Assembly (NCBI GenBank): GCA_038025085.1
Contig: CM076146.1
Span: 27,412,501-27,476,500, forward strand
DNA from: Tetragonia tetragonoides
Taxonomy: Eukaryota; Streptophyta; Magnoliopsida; Caryophyllales; Aizoaceae
DNA: 64,000 bases
Reading direction: 5' to 3'
Under the pieces are notes generated by a model. The model had not been told where the DNA came from, ran no database searches, and saw only the letters and a program-made list of their open reading frames with translations. This document shows positions 25,289-38,500 of this stretch, piece by piece. The position numbers and the translations under genes were made by a program. Position 1 is the stretch's first letter. Each line of letters opens with the position of its first letter.

Positions 25289-25360
25289 AGCCTATTAGCT
25301 CAAATGGAAGAGCAATTGTTCAATGACACAAAGGATGTAGGTTCAATTCCTACATAGGCT
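25289..25360 (+). other. tRNA-like Pol III module 2
   Basis: 72 nt with a perfect 7-bp acceptor-type stem AGCCTAT/ATAGGCT, D-arm GCTC/GAGC, A box TTAGCTCAAATGG, and T-arm GTAGG/CCTAC around TTCAATT. The anticodon arm does not form the normal 5-bp stem with a 7-nt loop, so decoding function is unlikely. A and B boxes are good. Confidence 0.6.
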
Positions 25361-25812
25361 TACAACAATTGAACATTTCTATTTTTTTTTTAATCTTTCC
25401 TCTTGTCATCTGCAGACTGCAATAATTTTTCTTTTTTCTGTTTTTATTTTGTTTGCAATAAATTGCAAGTGCAGGTCGACATGCACTCAATGGTAGAAAA
25501 CTTGTGGTTGTAAAAGCATTGTAGTACCATTTGTAATGCTACTTTTATTTTAAAGAAAGGTTTGTTTTCACCAAAAGATACCCCTAATAAAAGCCAATAA
25601 TGCTCCACAACATGGTCATACAGAGAAATTTCATTAATTTCAAAGACAATACAAAGTAACATTTGATGAAAATGACCTTAATCTTAGAGGCTATCAACCG
25701 ACAGCCACCAATTTTTATCAACAACAACCGCATAAGTCCTCATTTGATACAACTTTCTTGAGGGATCCATTGTCAAGCTTGCATTCAGAATACCAAAGAC
25801 ATATCAATTGAA

Positions 25813-25882
25813 TAACCTATGTAGGAATCGAACTCACATCTTGTGCAGGTGCACATGCTCTACCATTTGAGCTAACAGGTTT
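25813..25882 (-). other. tRNA-like Pol III module 3
   Basis: The minus strand reads AACCTGTTAGCTCAAATGG, GTAGAGC, then a self-complementary TGTGCACCTGCACA arm, then the B box GAGTTCGATTCC and TACATAGGTT. Ends pair as AACCT/AGGTT. It is homologous to module 2 in inverted orientation. Confidence 0.6.
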
Positions 25883-26234
25883 TCATTCAAATAACTACAT
25901 ATAACAACTAGCAACAACATCAGATGTTGAAACTAAACTACATATTCATTTAGCCATGACTGAAAGAACTGATAAGAATGTATAATCCATGGATGAAAGC
26001 AGAACATGAAGGAACAGGGTAAGGTGGGAAGCTTATAGCGAAATAGGGAAGCAACTGATTTGTAATCATAAAAGCGATGGGAAAAAAGAAGAAAAAAAAA
26101 TCTTATTTAAAAATCTCATATCCACAAAAGACATGCAAAGTGAAAAATGGGGTGAGAAAAGAAAAAAACTTATTCATATAACTAGGGTTTATATGTAACA
26201 AAATGTTCTAGACACAGAAATGCAAGATGCATTC

Positions 26235-26400
26235 ATTAAGACATAACTGCAAATTCAAGTTACATTATAAAACTACGTTTTAATTCAAACAGAAGTGCAA
26301 ACTCATTTATGCAGATTCATTAAAACTGATCTGCAGATTCATTAAACTAAAATGCAGATTCATTGAACATGAACCACAGATTCATCAATCTCAAGTGCAC
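26235..26400. repeat. Array 3 of ATTCATTAAA repeats
   Basis: Units such as GCAGATTCATTAAAACTGAT recur at 20-25 bp spacing. Degenerate at the left, better at the right. Confidence 0.7.
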
Positions 26401-27169
26401 TTTCCTAAGGAACCAGTAAGCCAATATAAAGAGTATTGCACTTTCTATTTTAATAGGAGACAATAATCTAATCTTCAATTCCACCCAAGAGCCATGACCA
26501 TATAAGCCACCAATAACTCAAAAAAAATGCTTGAAAATCAGACAATTTCTAAAACCCCAACCTGAAGAGTAACACATATAGTTGTATATGATCATTTGAC
26601 CAATCATCTTAGAACATGGCACGTTAAATTACAGACTTTAATACCACATAAATCCTTGAGTAGAGGAAGAGCTCACTTTTATTATCCAGAAAGAAAAAGG
26701 AAGCTAACAGAAACAAAATCCATTACAGAACCATCATTGATAATTACTAGGGTATGCATTTACATATGTGTTATGATTCAATTAAAACTAGACAGTAAAT
26801 TAGGGCAAATAAAAAAAATAGATCAGATTTTACGCAAATGAAGAGATGATGGCTACCATGATTATAATTCCACTCTCAAGCACAAAAAAAAAAAAAAAAA
26901 ACAACAGCAAAATCCATCAATAGCAAGCATAAAAACACACACAATAGATCAAAATTAAGCACAAAAACCTTTAATCCTGCTCAAACAATTATGCAATTTA
27001 ACATGATAAACGATTTTTAAAAAGCCCCTAAAATTCTTCAATAAAATAAAGCAGATATAGGGAGCAAAAACATACCATCTAGCTGATAGAACGATGAGAT
27101 TTCGATTTTGCTGGCCAAATCCGTCAATTAGGGATTAAAATCGAGAGTGAAAAGAAACGAGAGAGAGAT

Positions 27170-27170
<1 letters not shown>

Positions 27171-27248
<78 letters not shown>
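27171..27248. repeat. (GA)n microsatellite
   Basis: About 78 bp of GA dinucleotides just inside the right terminal region of the TIR element. Confidence 0.97.
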
Positions 27249-27251
<3 letters not shown>

Positions 27252-27515
27252 GAGTGTTTTGAGAATGAAGCGTTGCAAAACATAGGAGAGAGAATGTTGG
27301 GGTAAGCACAGAACACAATAAGTCGCCTCTCAAAATAAAAAAGAAATTGCAAAGTTGTCAATATTACGATTTTGCCATTAATGATATCTCATATCCGCGC
27401 GTTTGCTTTATTTCCGTGATGATTCTGTAACGTTGATCTGCTTGATCGAACGACCCACAATAATTGTTAGTTTGTATAGTTTGTATTTTAAGAGTGGTTT
27501 GTATAGGAGCCTCCA

Positions 27516-28387
<872 letters not shown>

Positions 28388-28750
28388 TCACGGTTGCTTG
28401 TGACCCCTAAGTACCAAGAACATCAACAAACCATTAACAATATTTGACATACCATTAACAACCGGTACCGTACTTGTCATATTATTGCGAACAATGTGCA
28501 GATCGTGGACGCTCGCCACCCTAGCACCACTACTATGATCGGCCTCCTCCTTTATATTGATAGTGAATAAACGGCAACTCTTATATTGAATCATCTCGAG
28601 AAAGACGGGATTGGTGATGAGAGAGAACCACTGCTTTGAGACGGACTTGAATCGCATAAGAGACTTAGTTGGAAGCCTCGTGAGCACATCCATCATTAAG
28701 TCGAGAGGGATATGGTGATTGTTAGCACGCTTACTGTTTCTTTTAGCCAT
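28388..28750 (-). pseudogene. F-box protein, N-terminal half (truncated)
   Basis: A 120-codon frame from ATG at 28750 encodes a clear F-box ([35 protein letters not shown], residues about 15-50), an ordinary linker, and then NIVNGL, after which homology stops at 28427. The last 13 codons come from inserted DNA. The missing C-terminal half is at 22101-22908. A truncated F-box protein could in principle still be made. Confidence 0.8.
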
Positions 28751-29976
28751 GATCGAGAGGGCAGAAACAAAATCTAGCTACAAGAAAACTTATCAACCTC
28801 TGGTTAATCTTAATTGTTAGCAATGATGAAGCAAGCAAGGATGAGTTTGAGTGTTTGCGTTGGTATTGGAATATATCTTATTGTGTTAATATTAGAATAT
28901 AATGTAGTTACCTCAAAAGAAAAAAAAAAAAAATGTAAACTTGTTACTTGGGACGCAAGGACACAGTTCATCCCAAGTCCAACAAAACTCTCACCCTAAG
29001 TTTTTGGTATCTTCTCATTCCCTTTCCTTTTCTTTTTCTTTTTCGTTTTTTTTTTTAATCTTTTTGGAAGTTATTAAGCAATTGTGTTAGTGAAAAAGAA
29101 AGAAATCCAATAATACATACTCACTATTATTCCATGTTTTGCACTCACTATCGTGATTTTTTTTGGGGGGGTTTAATCACAGGTTCACCTAAATCCTTTA
29201 GACTAAGGCTAATATTGTTTTTCATTCAATAAATAGTTCTCGATCCTGTAAATAAAACTTAAGAAAATTATTAGTCAAAATAATTGAAAGGACACAATCC
29301 TTAATAAACCAATAAAGAGGATTGGAGAATAAAACATAAAATAAAAAAATTACTTAATATTGTTTAATTCATCATCTAAACACTTAAATAATCTCACAAC
29401 TTGCAAAAGTAAATAGCCTAATGAGTGAATTTGCAATACAAAAACTTTAGGAACAAAAAATAAAATAAAAACCTCACTCGCTGACCATGTCCATACACAT
29501 GCTCAATGCTATAGATTACATACTTGATACAATGATACCTGCAACTTGCAACACATAGACAAAGTTAATTATTGATTTAAGAACAGTTACTCCACTGACA
29601 ATGAACAATGAAAATTAAACATCTAAGATAGAATAGAAGGAAAGCAAAAAACGTAAGGGGTGGGGGAATAATATATAGAGTATGAACGTAGTAAATAATC
29701 ATGAGGTCAGGTGCATAACCAATAGTAGTTTTGCGTCAATTGTGAGCACAATATTGTTTTTATAAAGCAAATTACTGATTTCCTAGTTCAAGTCAAACTC
29801 AAATTTGAATGTGTTTTAGATAAATCAAATTCACAACTACAACCGTACTTAGATAAAACTACATTAACATCTACCGCTCATCACATGACTTCAGCAGCAT
29901 TATCGCCTTTTTGTTTTTCTTTACTTTTTTTTTTTGTAAGTTTTTTTGGTGCAAAACTTCTTTTTTTTTGTAAGTT
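28751..29976. other. Intergenic upstream of the broken F-box gene
   Basis: A/T-rich with scattered poly-A and poly-T runs. No gene recognised on either strand. Confidence 0.4.
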
Positions 29977-29993
29977 TAACTAAAACACTATTT

Positions 29994-30250
29994 TGGAGTT
30001 TATTTCGAGATCTTTTTTGTAATAGTTTAGCAGGCTTTACAATTGTACATATAGTTAGACAAAAGAATCATGAGGCTGATCAATTAGCTAAGCTATAGGG
30101 GTGAGCAGATCTATTGATTTGTTTTTGTGGATGTAGAGGGCTTTAAGGGCCTAAGGACTATTGTAGTTGCTTTTAGGCAATTAGTTGCCATTCAATGAAA
30201 GTTATTTGCCGTTCACAAAAAAAAAAAAAAATTAATAAAATAAAAAAACC
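29994..30250 (+). mobile_element. Severely 5'-truncated LINE-type insertion
   Basis: 257 bp end in an A-rich tail (from 30218) and lie between identical 17-bp direct repeats TAACTAAAACACTATTT (29977-29993 and 30251-30267). TCAATGAAAGTTATTTGCCG just before the tail looks like a non-LTR 3' end. No ORF. Confidence 0.8.
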
Positions 30251-30705
30251 TAACTAAAACACTATTTATTCGTTTATGTGGCATGTCTAAAAATTCTTGA
30301 AAAATTCCAACTTTATATATAAAAATGATCTTTTTATTGGTAAAAAGATTATAAAAGGTTTCTATTTTGGCTTCTTTTTATTGAAAACAGCTTACTTTAT
30401 ATATGTTCTAAACATCTTGTAAATGCATCTCGTTCTAAAGTATTTTTCGATCCGAATTTGATGGTGTAAATTTCGTTATTTTTTGAGATGTATAGAAAAC
30501 GTTATATATGATTTTGAATATTTGACGAATATATGTTATAACAATTATAAAATTATAGTGTTTTTTTTTATCAATATCTAATTTTACACCGACAAGGATG
30601 CTAGGATTCCTAAACGATTTAAGCCAATTATTTTTTGTCTTTATCTTCGCTGAGGTGGCGCGCTCTTAAAAGTCTTGCCTATGTGGCATGCCTTATTGCT
30701 CCCCG

Positions 30706-30775
<70 letters not shown>

Positions 30776-31275
30776 CTCACCGTTTCTCTCTCCTCTGGTT
30801 TCGTGCCGGTTGCCTGAGAAGCGCGGTGGCCACCGACCACCGCTTAGTGGCCGGAGACCACAGATCTGAGATCTCCGACCTCGGTTATGTGGTCTTCATC
30901 CTCTAAAACCATGGTCGATGACGAAGGGTTTGGTGTGAGTGAGAGGAGAGAGAAATGACAGGGGTGGTGCGTGAGGTGGCCTCGCCGGCGTGAGGTAACC
31001 TCGCCGGTGGCCTCGATGTTGGTGGGGGACGTGTGGTGGACAGAGAGTTAGAGGAGTGTGAGTGAGGGGAGGAGAGAGAATGGGAGAGTGGTGGTGCGGT
31101 GGGGTGCGGTACAACGGCGACAATGGTGGTGGTGGTGGAAGGTGGCGATAGTGGTGGTGGGGGTGGTGGGAGGTGGTAACAGTGGGGGTGGCGACAGTGG
31201 GGGTGGTGGTGGGGCGGGGTGGCGACAGTGGGTGGTGGTGGTGGGAGGAGAGAGAATTGCACATTTTTATTTTAA
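30251..31275. other. Intergenic; TGG/GGT-rich stretch
   Basis: A/T-rich to about 30600, then G/C-rich 30780-31255 with many GGTGGTGG and GTGGCGACAGTGG repeats. Open frames here on both strands are simple-sequence artefacts (His/Pro or Gly/Val/Trp runs). Confidence 0.5.
30709..30773. repeat. (TA)n microsatellite
   Basis: About 65 bp of TA dinucleotides at the border between A/T-rich and G/C-rich DNA. Confidence 0.97.
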
Positions 31276-31600
31276 TGAATTTGTAATATTTTGATGAATT
31301 TGTAATAATATTTTAATGAATTTGTTATGTTGAATAATGAATTTGTAAATAAAAAAAATAAAAAAATATTGATGAATTTGTAATTATGGTGTAATGAATT
31401 TGCATATTTATGTCAATCAATCTGTGCTTTAATATCAATGAATCTGAGGTCCTTTGGGTCAAGATTAATCTTGTTCGCACCAGGTCGATTCACGAAAGGG
31501 TAAAGTGCTCCAAGCAAGTAGTTTCCCCTTTACAAGAATCGAACCATCTACATTGTTCAAGGGATGAGAATGTCGAATCACTCATACCAACTATATGTAT
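31276..31600. repeat. TGAATTTGTAAT repeats plus a tRNA-like module
   Basis: 31276-31445 holds about seven AATGAATTTGTAAT-like units, close to the inverse of the ATTCATTAAA unit seen at 23.9-26.4 kb. The minus strand of about 31500-31600 has a tRNA-like TATAGTTGGTATGAGTG and B box GGTTCGATTCT. This repeats the array-plus-Pol-III-module arrangement outside the 4.5-kb element. Confidence 0.5.
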
Positions 31601-31658
31601 GTATATATACATTCGATGTTAACTATTATTGTTACATGCATCAAGCTTTCAATATGTT

Positions 31659-32811
31659 AGGCTATGTTTGGAAAATTTTGATGTAAATGTAGCTGTCAAA
31701 TGTTAATGAAAGAAAGATGTTAAAAATTATCACGAAATGCTAATAAACTAGCTTTAGATGTAGGTCAAAGCTTGCACAGATAACTTTTACAAAATTAGTT
31801 GTAGTTAGAGGTGGCAAACTGGTCGGTCAGGTCGGGTTCGGATCGGGTCACAATCGGTTGGGTCGTTAAGGTTTCGGGTTGAGAAATGCTTGTTCGTGAC
31901 CCAAAATGTTCGGTTTCGGGTTGACGTAACGGGTTGAGCACTTATTTTTTAGTTCGGTTATAATTGCATATTTAATATTTTTTTCAACTTTAAAATAAAA
32001 GTATTTACACACAATAATGATAATAGTGTTGTGAAACAATTAAGAGAAAGAGGGTAGAGAGTAAAGGGAAGCAAGAGGTGTCTGTATAATTCACATGAGG
32101 GATATATAATACAAGAGGGCTAGAGTTTTGCTTCGAGAGCAAGAACCCTAATACAGTATATGTAAGTGTATAGGTACAGTATCTCTACAACATAGTGTAC
32201 ATCTACATATAATATATTTCATAACAAATAGACATATGATTTATGGTTTTAATCAACTTGAAACATATATAGTAAGGTTTTCACATATTATTTTGTTTTT
32301 TGCTCATGCAAACGAAATATCAAATTACTAAAATATGACAATTACTAACTAAAATGGTTCCATAAGGATTAGAAAAGTCCTATTAGAGAGTAATTTGAAA
32401 TTACATGTTAAAATTAATTGATATGTTAGAAAATTTGATATGATTAACTTTTTTTTTCATCCATTTTTCTCATATTTATGTGTCTTATTTTGGAAACCTC
32501 AACCCAATGGGTCAATCTAGAGCGGGTTTGGATTTGACCTAATAAATATCGTTTTTTCGGGTTCGGTAAGTATCGAGTTTCGGGTGGAATTCTTTGTTCA
32601 AGACCCAAACTTTTCGGGTCGGTATGGGTCAAGTTCTCGGGTCGGATCATATTTTGCCAGCTCTAGCGGTAGCTGTAGCTATTACTGCAGATTGAAAATA
32701 ATTAATCAGGCAAACTATTTGGTAGCACTGAGTAAAAAGCACTAGATGCAAGTTTCAAGCTGTAACTTTTATTGAAAAGTTAACTAATTGTGTTTGTGCC
32801 AAACATAGCCT
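31659..32811. mobile_element. TIR element (GGCTATGTTTGG ends) carrying a nested hAT element
   Basis: AGGCTATGTTTGG at the left is inverted as CCAAACATAGCCT at the right. Removing the nested element at 31806-32665 leaves about 290 bp, the same size as the neighbouring copy at 32813-33090. Non-coding. Confidence 0.65.
31806..32665. mobile_element. Non-autonomous hAT element, family TAGAGSTGGCAAA, copy 1
   Basis: Starts TAGAGGTGGCAAACTGG and ends TTTTGCCAGCTCTA. Subterminal regions are dense in GGGTCGG/CGGGTTCGG words. Flanks GTTGTAGT and GCGGTAGC match at 5 of 8, compatible with an old target duplication. It is an inverted relative of the copy at 33333-34004; open frames in both are shared repeat sequence, not genes. 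Confidence 0.75.
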
Positions 32812-32812
32812 A

Positions 32813-33090
32813 GGCTATGTTTAGCACGAACGACTACCTTTTCAATAAAACTTATAGCTTGAATCTTGCGGCTCGTATTTTTTACTCTCTGCTTCCGAAC
32901 AACCCGCCATTAGATTTTCAATTTGAAATTACAGCTACAACTAATTTTGTGAAAGCTATCCCTGCAAGCTTTCACCTGCAGCTACAACTACAACTAATTT
33001 AGCATTTTGTAGCAATTTTTAGCAGTTTTTTACTCATTTCTTTCCTTAATTTACATTTGACAACTACAACTAATTTTGCCAAACATAACC
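32813..33090. mobile_element. TIR element (GGCTATGTTTAGC ends), second copy
   Basis: GGCTATGTTTAGC at the left pairs with GCCAAACATAACC at the right. It abuts the first copy head-to-tail-inverted, so the junction near 32800-32825 is itself a palindrome. Confidence 0.6.
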
Positions 33091-33332
33091 TTAATAGTTA
33101 ATAGTGATAGCTAGAATCATGTATAGTGTGCACGGAAGGAGGTTGCACATTTTGGTATAACTACAAGTTCATATATACTAATTGAGCATGGTTAATCGTT
33201 GAATTTCTTAGAAAATGTCATAGGCTTCACCAAGAGTTTTCCATATTTATGATCTATACATATGTGGATATGTCACCATCAAATCCTTGAAAATCTATTT
33301 AAATTACCATACTGTTGGTCAATTGGTGGTAT

Positions 33333-34004
33333 TAGAGCTGACAAAATTTGACCCGACCGGAGAATCCGACCCATATCGACCCGAAAAGTTTGGGTCTTGA
33401 ACAAAGAATTCCAATCCGAAACCCGATATTTACCGAACCCGAAAAACCGACATTTATTGGGTCAAACCCGAACCCTCTCTAGGTCGACCCGTTGGGTTGA
33501 GGCTTTCAAAACAAGACATATCAGCATGAGAAAATTGAATGACAAAAAACTTAATCATATCAAAATTTCTTACATATCAACCAATTTTGACATATGTAGT
33601 TTCAGATTTCTCTTTAATAAGGGCTTTTCTAATCCTTGTGGAACGATCTTAACTAATTGTTACATAGGTAGCGGTTTGATACTTCATATGCATTAGTAAA
33701 AATCATAATAACTTGTAAAAACTTTACGAAATAGTTTTCAAGTAGATTAAAACCATATATATTATGTCTAATAACATTATAGTATGCAACTTTTTTATTT
33801 TAAAGTTAAAAATAGAATTTAATTATGCAATTATAACCTAATTAAAAAATAAATGCACAACCCGTTTGGTCGACCCGAATCCGAATGCTCTGGGTCATGA
33901 ACAAGCATTTACCAACCTAAAACCGAAACGACCCGACCTGTAAATGACCCGACCGAAACTGACCCGACCTGAACCCGACCTGACCGACCCGTTTGCCAAC
34001 TCTA
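33333..34004. mobile_element. Non-autonomous hAT element, same family, copy 2
   Basis: Starts TAGAGCTGACAAAATTTG, ends GTTTGCCAACTCTA, and is flanked by a perfect 8-bp duplication GGTGGTAT (33325-33332 and 34005-34012). Subterminal CGACCCGA repeats mirror copy 1. No transposase. Confidence 0.92.
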
Positions 34005-34098
34005 GGTGGTATATATTATCCGATCTTTATTATGTTTTGAACATTATTTTGGTGGTGATCGAGATTTGAGAGATTGCTTATTGTCTGTTGTTTCATTT

Positions 34099-34299
34099 GG
34101 TAGGAAGCTGTAAATACTGTACATACAAGGTTGTTAGAGTGGTTATAGTTTGTTAGAATAAGGCCAGCTCAGCATTAGAGTTTGTTAGACTTAGCTACTG
34201 TATATAAACCAACACTACTGTAATAACCAGTCATTCGATCATTTTCATCAATACAATTCTTTTCTTCTTTCTCTCTCTATTAAATTCTTCCATTGTTCA
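34099..34299 (+). repeat. 5' LTR
   Basis: 201 bp ending in CA, with a TATATAAA core near 34200. The first base is G where the 3' LTR has T. Preceded by target duplication CATTT. Confidence 0.9.
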
Positions 34300-34301
34300 C
34301 A

Positions 34302-34313
34302 TGGTATCAGAGC
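34302..34313 (+). promoter_or_regulatory. Primer binding site (initiator tRNA-Met type)
   Basis: TGGTATCAGAGC two bases after the LTR is the standard plant Copia minus-strand primer site. Confidence 0.9.
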
Positions 34314-34540
34314 TATCAAGCTCTTGAATCCCTAAGTTTCACTTTGATTTTTCTCTTCGATTATTGATTCGAATCATCAATAATCAAGCTCATTTTCAAT
34401 TACAAACAATTATTTCATTTCATTTTCGAGCATTTGGATTGATTTCTTCATTTGCTCAAGCTCGTAACAATTAGGGATTCAATCTCATTTCTCTTGATCA
34501 AATCTCAAATTGATAAAATTTTCTTTAATCACAATCAAAT

Positions 34541-35551
34541 ATGTCTTCAATTACTCATTCAGATCCGCTGTACTTACATCCATCTGATCATCCAGGGATG
34601 ACTTTAGTTTCTCAGCAATTTGATGGGAATGGTTTTGGTAGCTGGAAAAAGGGGATGATGATTGCGTTGTCTGCAAAGAACATGCCGAGTTTCGTTAATG
34701 GTGACTCAGTTCATCCTGGTACAGATTCTCCATTTGAGAAGCATTGGCAAAGATGCAATGATATGGTAACTTCTTGGCTTTTAAACTCTCTCTCTCTAAG
34801 GATATAGCTGGTAGTGTCCTTTATGCTTCTTCTGCTAGAGAAATTTGGATTGAATTAGAAGAAAGGTTTGGACAAAGTAGTGGTACAAGCTTGTTCCAAT
34901 TTCAGAAGGATTTAACTTCATTAGATCAAGGAACTGATGATATTTGCACTTATTTCACTAAAATCAAGAAAATCTGGGATGAATTGAGTAATTTGACTAC
35001 ATTACCATCCTGTACTTGTGCTAAAGCTGCTGCTTGGATAAAATTGGAACAAGATCAGAGATTGATTCAGTTTTTGATGGGACTAAATTCTGAGTATAAG
35101 ACCATAAGAGGAAATTTGTTGATGATGAGGCCTTTACCATCTGTTGCACAAGCTTATTCTATTTTACTTCAAGAAGAGAAACAAAGAGAAGTCAAGACCA
35201 CTACCAATTTTGCTTTAGATTCTGCTTCCTTTCATGCTGGAGTTAATAGGGGTAATCAGTTTCAAAGACCAAGAACTGATGATAGGACTTCTGTTGTTTG
35301 CAATTACTGTAAGAAACCTGGACATCTCATGAGTAAATGCTATAAATTCATGATTTTCCCCCAATTTTGTTTTCAAGAATGGGCCTCACAGAGGTGGTTA
35401 CAATCAGAACAATCAAAACAATCATTATAATCAAAGTAACCAGGGAAGGAGAGTTGCAACTGTTGCTGAAGGGGGGTGTAGTACTCTTGATCAGTCTTTC
35501 ACAGAACCTAACCAAACTAACAATGGCAAGGTTCGTGTATCTGGGGATTAG
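34541..35551 (+). pseudogene. Copia gag region (frameshifted)
   Basis: ATG at 34541 opens a gag frame ([20 protein letters not shown]). The frame breaks in a CT-rich run near 34785 and continues in another frame (EIWIELEERFGQSSGTSLFQ). It contains the zinc knuckle CNYCKKPGHLMSKC at about 35300-35340. A second frame change follows near 35345-35360 and a TAG stop at 35549-35551. Confidence 0.9.
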
Positions 35552-35563
35552 ATTAATCAGCTC

Positions 35564-38500
35564 ATGAATTTGTTGAGCACCATGCAGACACAAAATCACA
35601 GTGTTGTTCAAGGTTCTGCACATCAAGCCATCACTTCTTCTACCTTTGCAGGTATTATTAATTGCTTTCTTCATAATATTTCTGTAGCATGTGCATGTTC
35701 TAGTTGTGTTCTTGCTGCAACCAAAACTTGGATCATAGATACTGGTGCCACAGACCACATGTACCATGACAAAACCTTATTTTCCCATATTAGACAGCTC
35801 ACCACACCATATTACATAATTCTCCCTGATGGCCATAATGTTTCTGTTACAAAGATTGGTACTATCCCTATCACCACTGATTTATCCATTATAGATGTTC
35901 TTTATGTTCCTGATTTCAAGTACAATTTGCTTTCTATTGGCAAGTTAATTAAACAAACCCTTTGCAATGTCCTTTTCACTCCATCATCATGTTTGTTGCA
36001 GGGCCCTTCTCTGAAGAGGCCACTGGAACTTGGTGAATCCAGAGGTGAATTATATCTGTTACATATGAAGTCTCGAGATTCTTTGGTACCTGATGTGTCC
36101 TGCTCATCTGCTTCCATTCCTCATATTTTTCATTCTTCAAATTCTTCTGTTCCTTCTGTAAATCAGCATGCTCAGTGCAATGCTAGTTGTAATAATGATT
36201 CTGCTTCTTTGGCATAATAGAATGGGACATTTACCATTTCATAAACTCAAATTTTTGTGTTTACTTGATCCTAAATGTGATATAGACTCTATGCTTCCCT
36301 GTATTATTTGTCCCAAGGCAAGACAACATAGATTACCATTTTCTCATAGTGAAATTCATACAACACACAGTTTTGAGTTGATTCACATAGATCTCTAGGG
36401 TCCCTATCACACAAAAACTCATGATGGTCATAGTTATTTTCTAACCATTGTAGATGATTTCACTAGGACAACTTGGACTCATCTCCTTAATTGTAAGAGT
36501 AATGCTCTTGAACTCATAAAAGCCTTTTCCATTATGGTTCAGACTCAATTTCACACAAAAATTCAGACTGTCAGATCTGGTAATGCCTTAGAACTAGGCT
36601 TGAGCAAGGAAGCAACAACATTTTTTCTTTCTCAGGGGATTATTCATCAAACCAGTTGTGTGGATACACACAACAAAATGGGATTGTGGAAAGAAAGCAC
36701 AAGCACCTCTTAGAAACAGCTAGGGCATTACTATTTCAGTCCAATGTTCCATTAAAATACTGGGGTGAGTGTGTGTTGACTGCAACATACTTGATCAATA
36801 AGTTTCCTTTCAGGGTTCTTAAGAACTTCACTCCTTTTCAACTCCTTTTTGACCAAACACCTTCTTACACTCATTGAAGAGCTTTTGGTTGTCTTTGCTA
36901 TGTGTCTACCCTCAAGAGAAATAGGGACAAGTTCATGCCTAGGGCTGTTGCTTGTGTGTTTTTGGGCTACCCCTTTGGTAAGAAAGCCTATAAGGTTCTC
37001 AATCTGGATACTAATCAGATTTTCTATTCCAGAGATGTGTTATTTCATGAACACATCTTTCCATTTCAGAAAAGTGCTCCTTATTCATCTTTTTTCCCTC
37101 CTCCACCTTCAACTTACACAGATTTCTTCACAGAAATTCCTGTACAACCACATAATACAGCTTCTCCATCTTCCTCTCCAACACATTCTCCTTCTCCTCA
37201 TACTATTTCTTCTTCTTCTCAAACACATTCTTCTTCTCCTCCAGTTATTTCTCCTCTCCCTCAACCACATTTTCCTTCTACATCTGAGCAGGGCATCATC
37301 TCACCAGTGTTACCAAGGAAATCTACAAGATTTCATCAGAAACCTGCATATTTGTCTGATTATATGTGCAATCATTCACAACTGGATTCTCATATTTGTG
37401 CTCATACTATTACCTCAAATTGTCCTACACCCAAAATTGTTTGTTGTTCAGCCCTAACACCACAAAACCAACAGCTGTTGAACACATTAGATCATGTGCA
37501 TGTACCTAAAAATTATGATGAGGCAGTTGATAATCCTGCTTGGCAGCAAGCAATGGGCAAGGAATTTGAGGCTTTGTTGGCTAATCAAACTTGGGAGTTA
37601 GTGTCTTTACCTGCAGGAAAGAAACCAATATCATGTAAGTGGATTTACACTGTTAAATACAGATCAGAAGGGACTATAGAGAGATTTAAAGCCAGGCTTG
37701 TCATCAGAGGCTTCACACAGAAAGCAGGAATTGATTTTACTGAAACTTTTTCTCCAGTAGTTAATATGACTACTATTAGATGTTTACTTGTCACTGCTGT
37801 TAAGAAGGGTTGGGCATTGCATCAGCTAGATGTTAATAATGCTTTTTTGTATGGTGACTTGAATGAAGAAATATACATGGTACCACCACCTGGTCTTTCT
37901 CACTCTCAGAATCAGGTTTGCAGACTTAAAAAGTCTTTATATGGCCTAAAACAAGCTTCACGCCAGTGGTATGCCAAGCTTTCTCAAGCCCTGCAGAGTC
38001 AGGATTATCACAGCTCCAAGAATGACTATTCCCTCTTTTCTAAGAAGTCTGGTTCTTCTATTGTCTTGGTGGCAGTTTATGTTGATGATATAGTTGTAAC
38101 TGGAGATGATGAAGCTGAAATTAGTCATTTGAAGGGTTTTTTAGATTCTACATTCAAAATTAAGGATCTTGATTTCCTTAATTATTTCTTAGGCATGGAA
38201 GTTTATCAAGAGAATTCAGGTTTGATCTTAACTCAAAGGAAGTTTGCAACTGATCTCTTATCAGAATTTGGCATTCAACACAATCATTCAGTCATTAGTC
38301 CTCTTGAGCCAAACCTCAGACTCAGAGCTGATTCAGGGTCTTTATTAGCTGATCCTACTTCTTATAGGGTTCTTGTTGGCAAACTGAACTACCTCACCAA
38401 CACAAGGCCTGATCTAGCCTTTTCTGTCCAGTTTTTAAGCCAATTTATGCAACACCCAAGGGAACCTCATTTGGCTGCTGCTTTACACACATTGAAGTAT

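Noticed and set aside
25289..25360. Functional tRNA gene
   Set aside because: The acceptor, D and T arms fold, but the anticodon stem does not, and homologous decayed copies occur nearby, so it is listed as a tRNA-like module.
30896..31294. His/Pro-rich and Gly/Val-rich open frames on opposite strands
   Set aside because: Both come from GGTGGT simple sequence; no start context, domain or splice support.
32444..33696. Homologous open frames at 32444-32650 (-) and 33397-33696 (+)
   Set aside because: They lie in the subterminal repeats of two inverted copies of one hAT family; similarity is at DNA level and no transposase motif is present.
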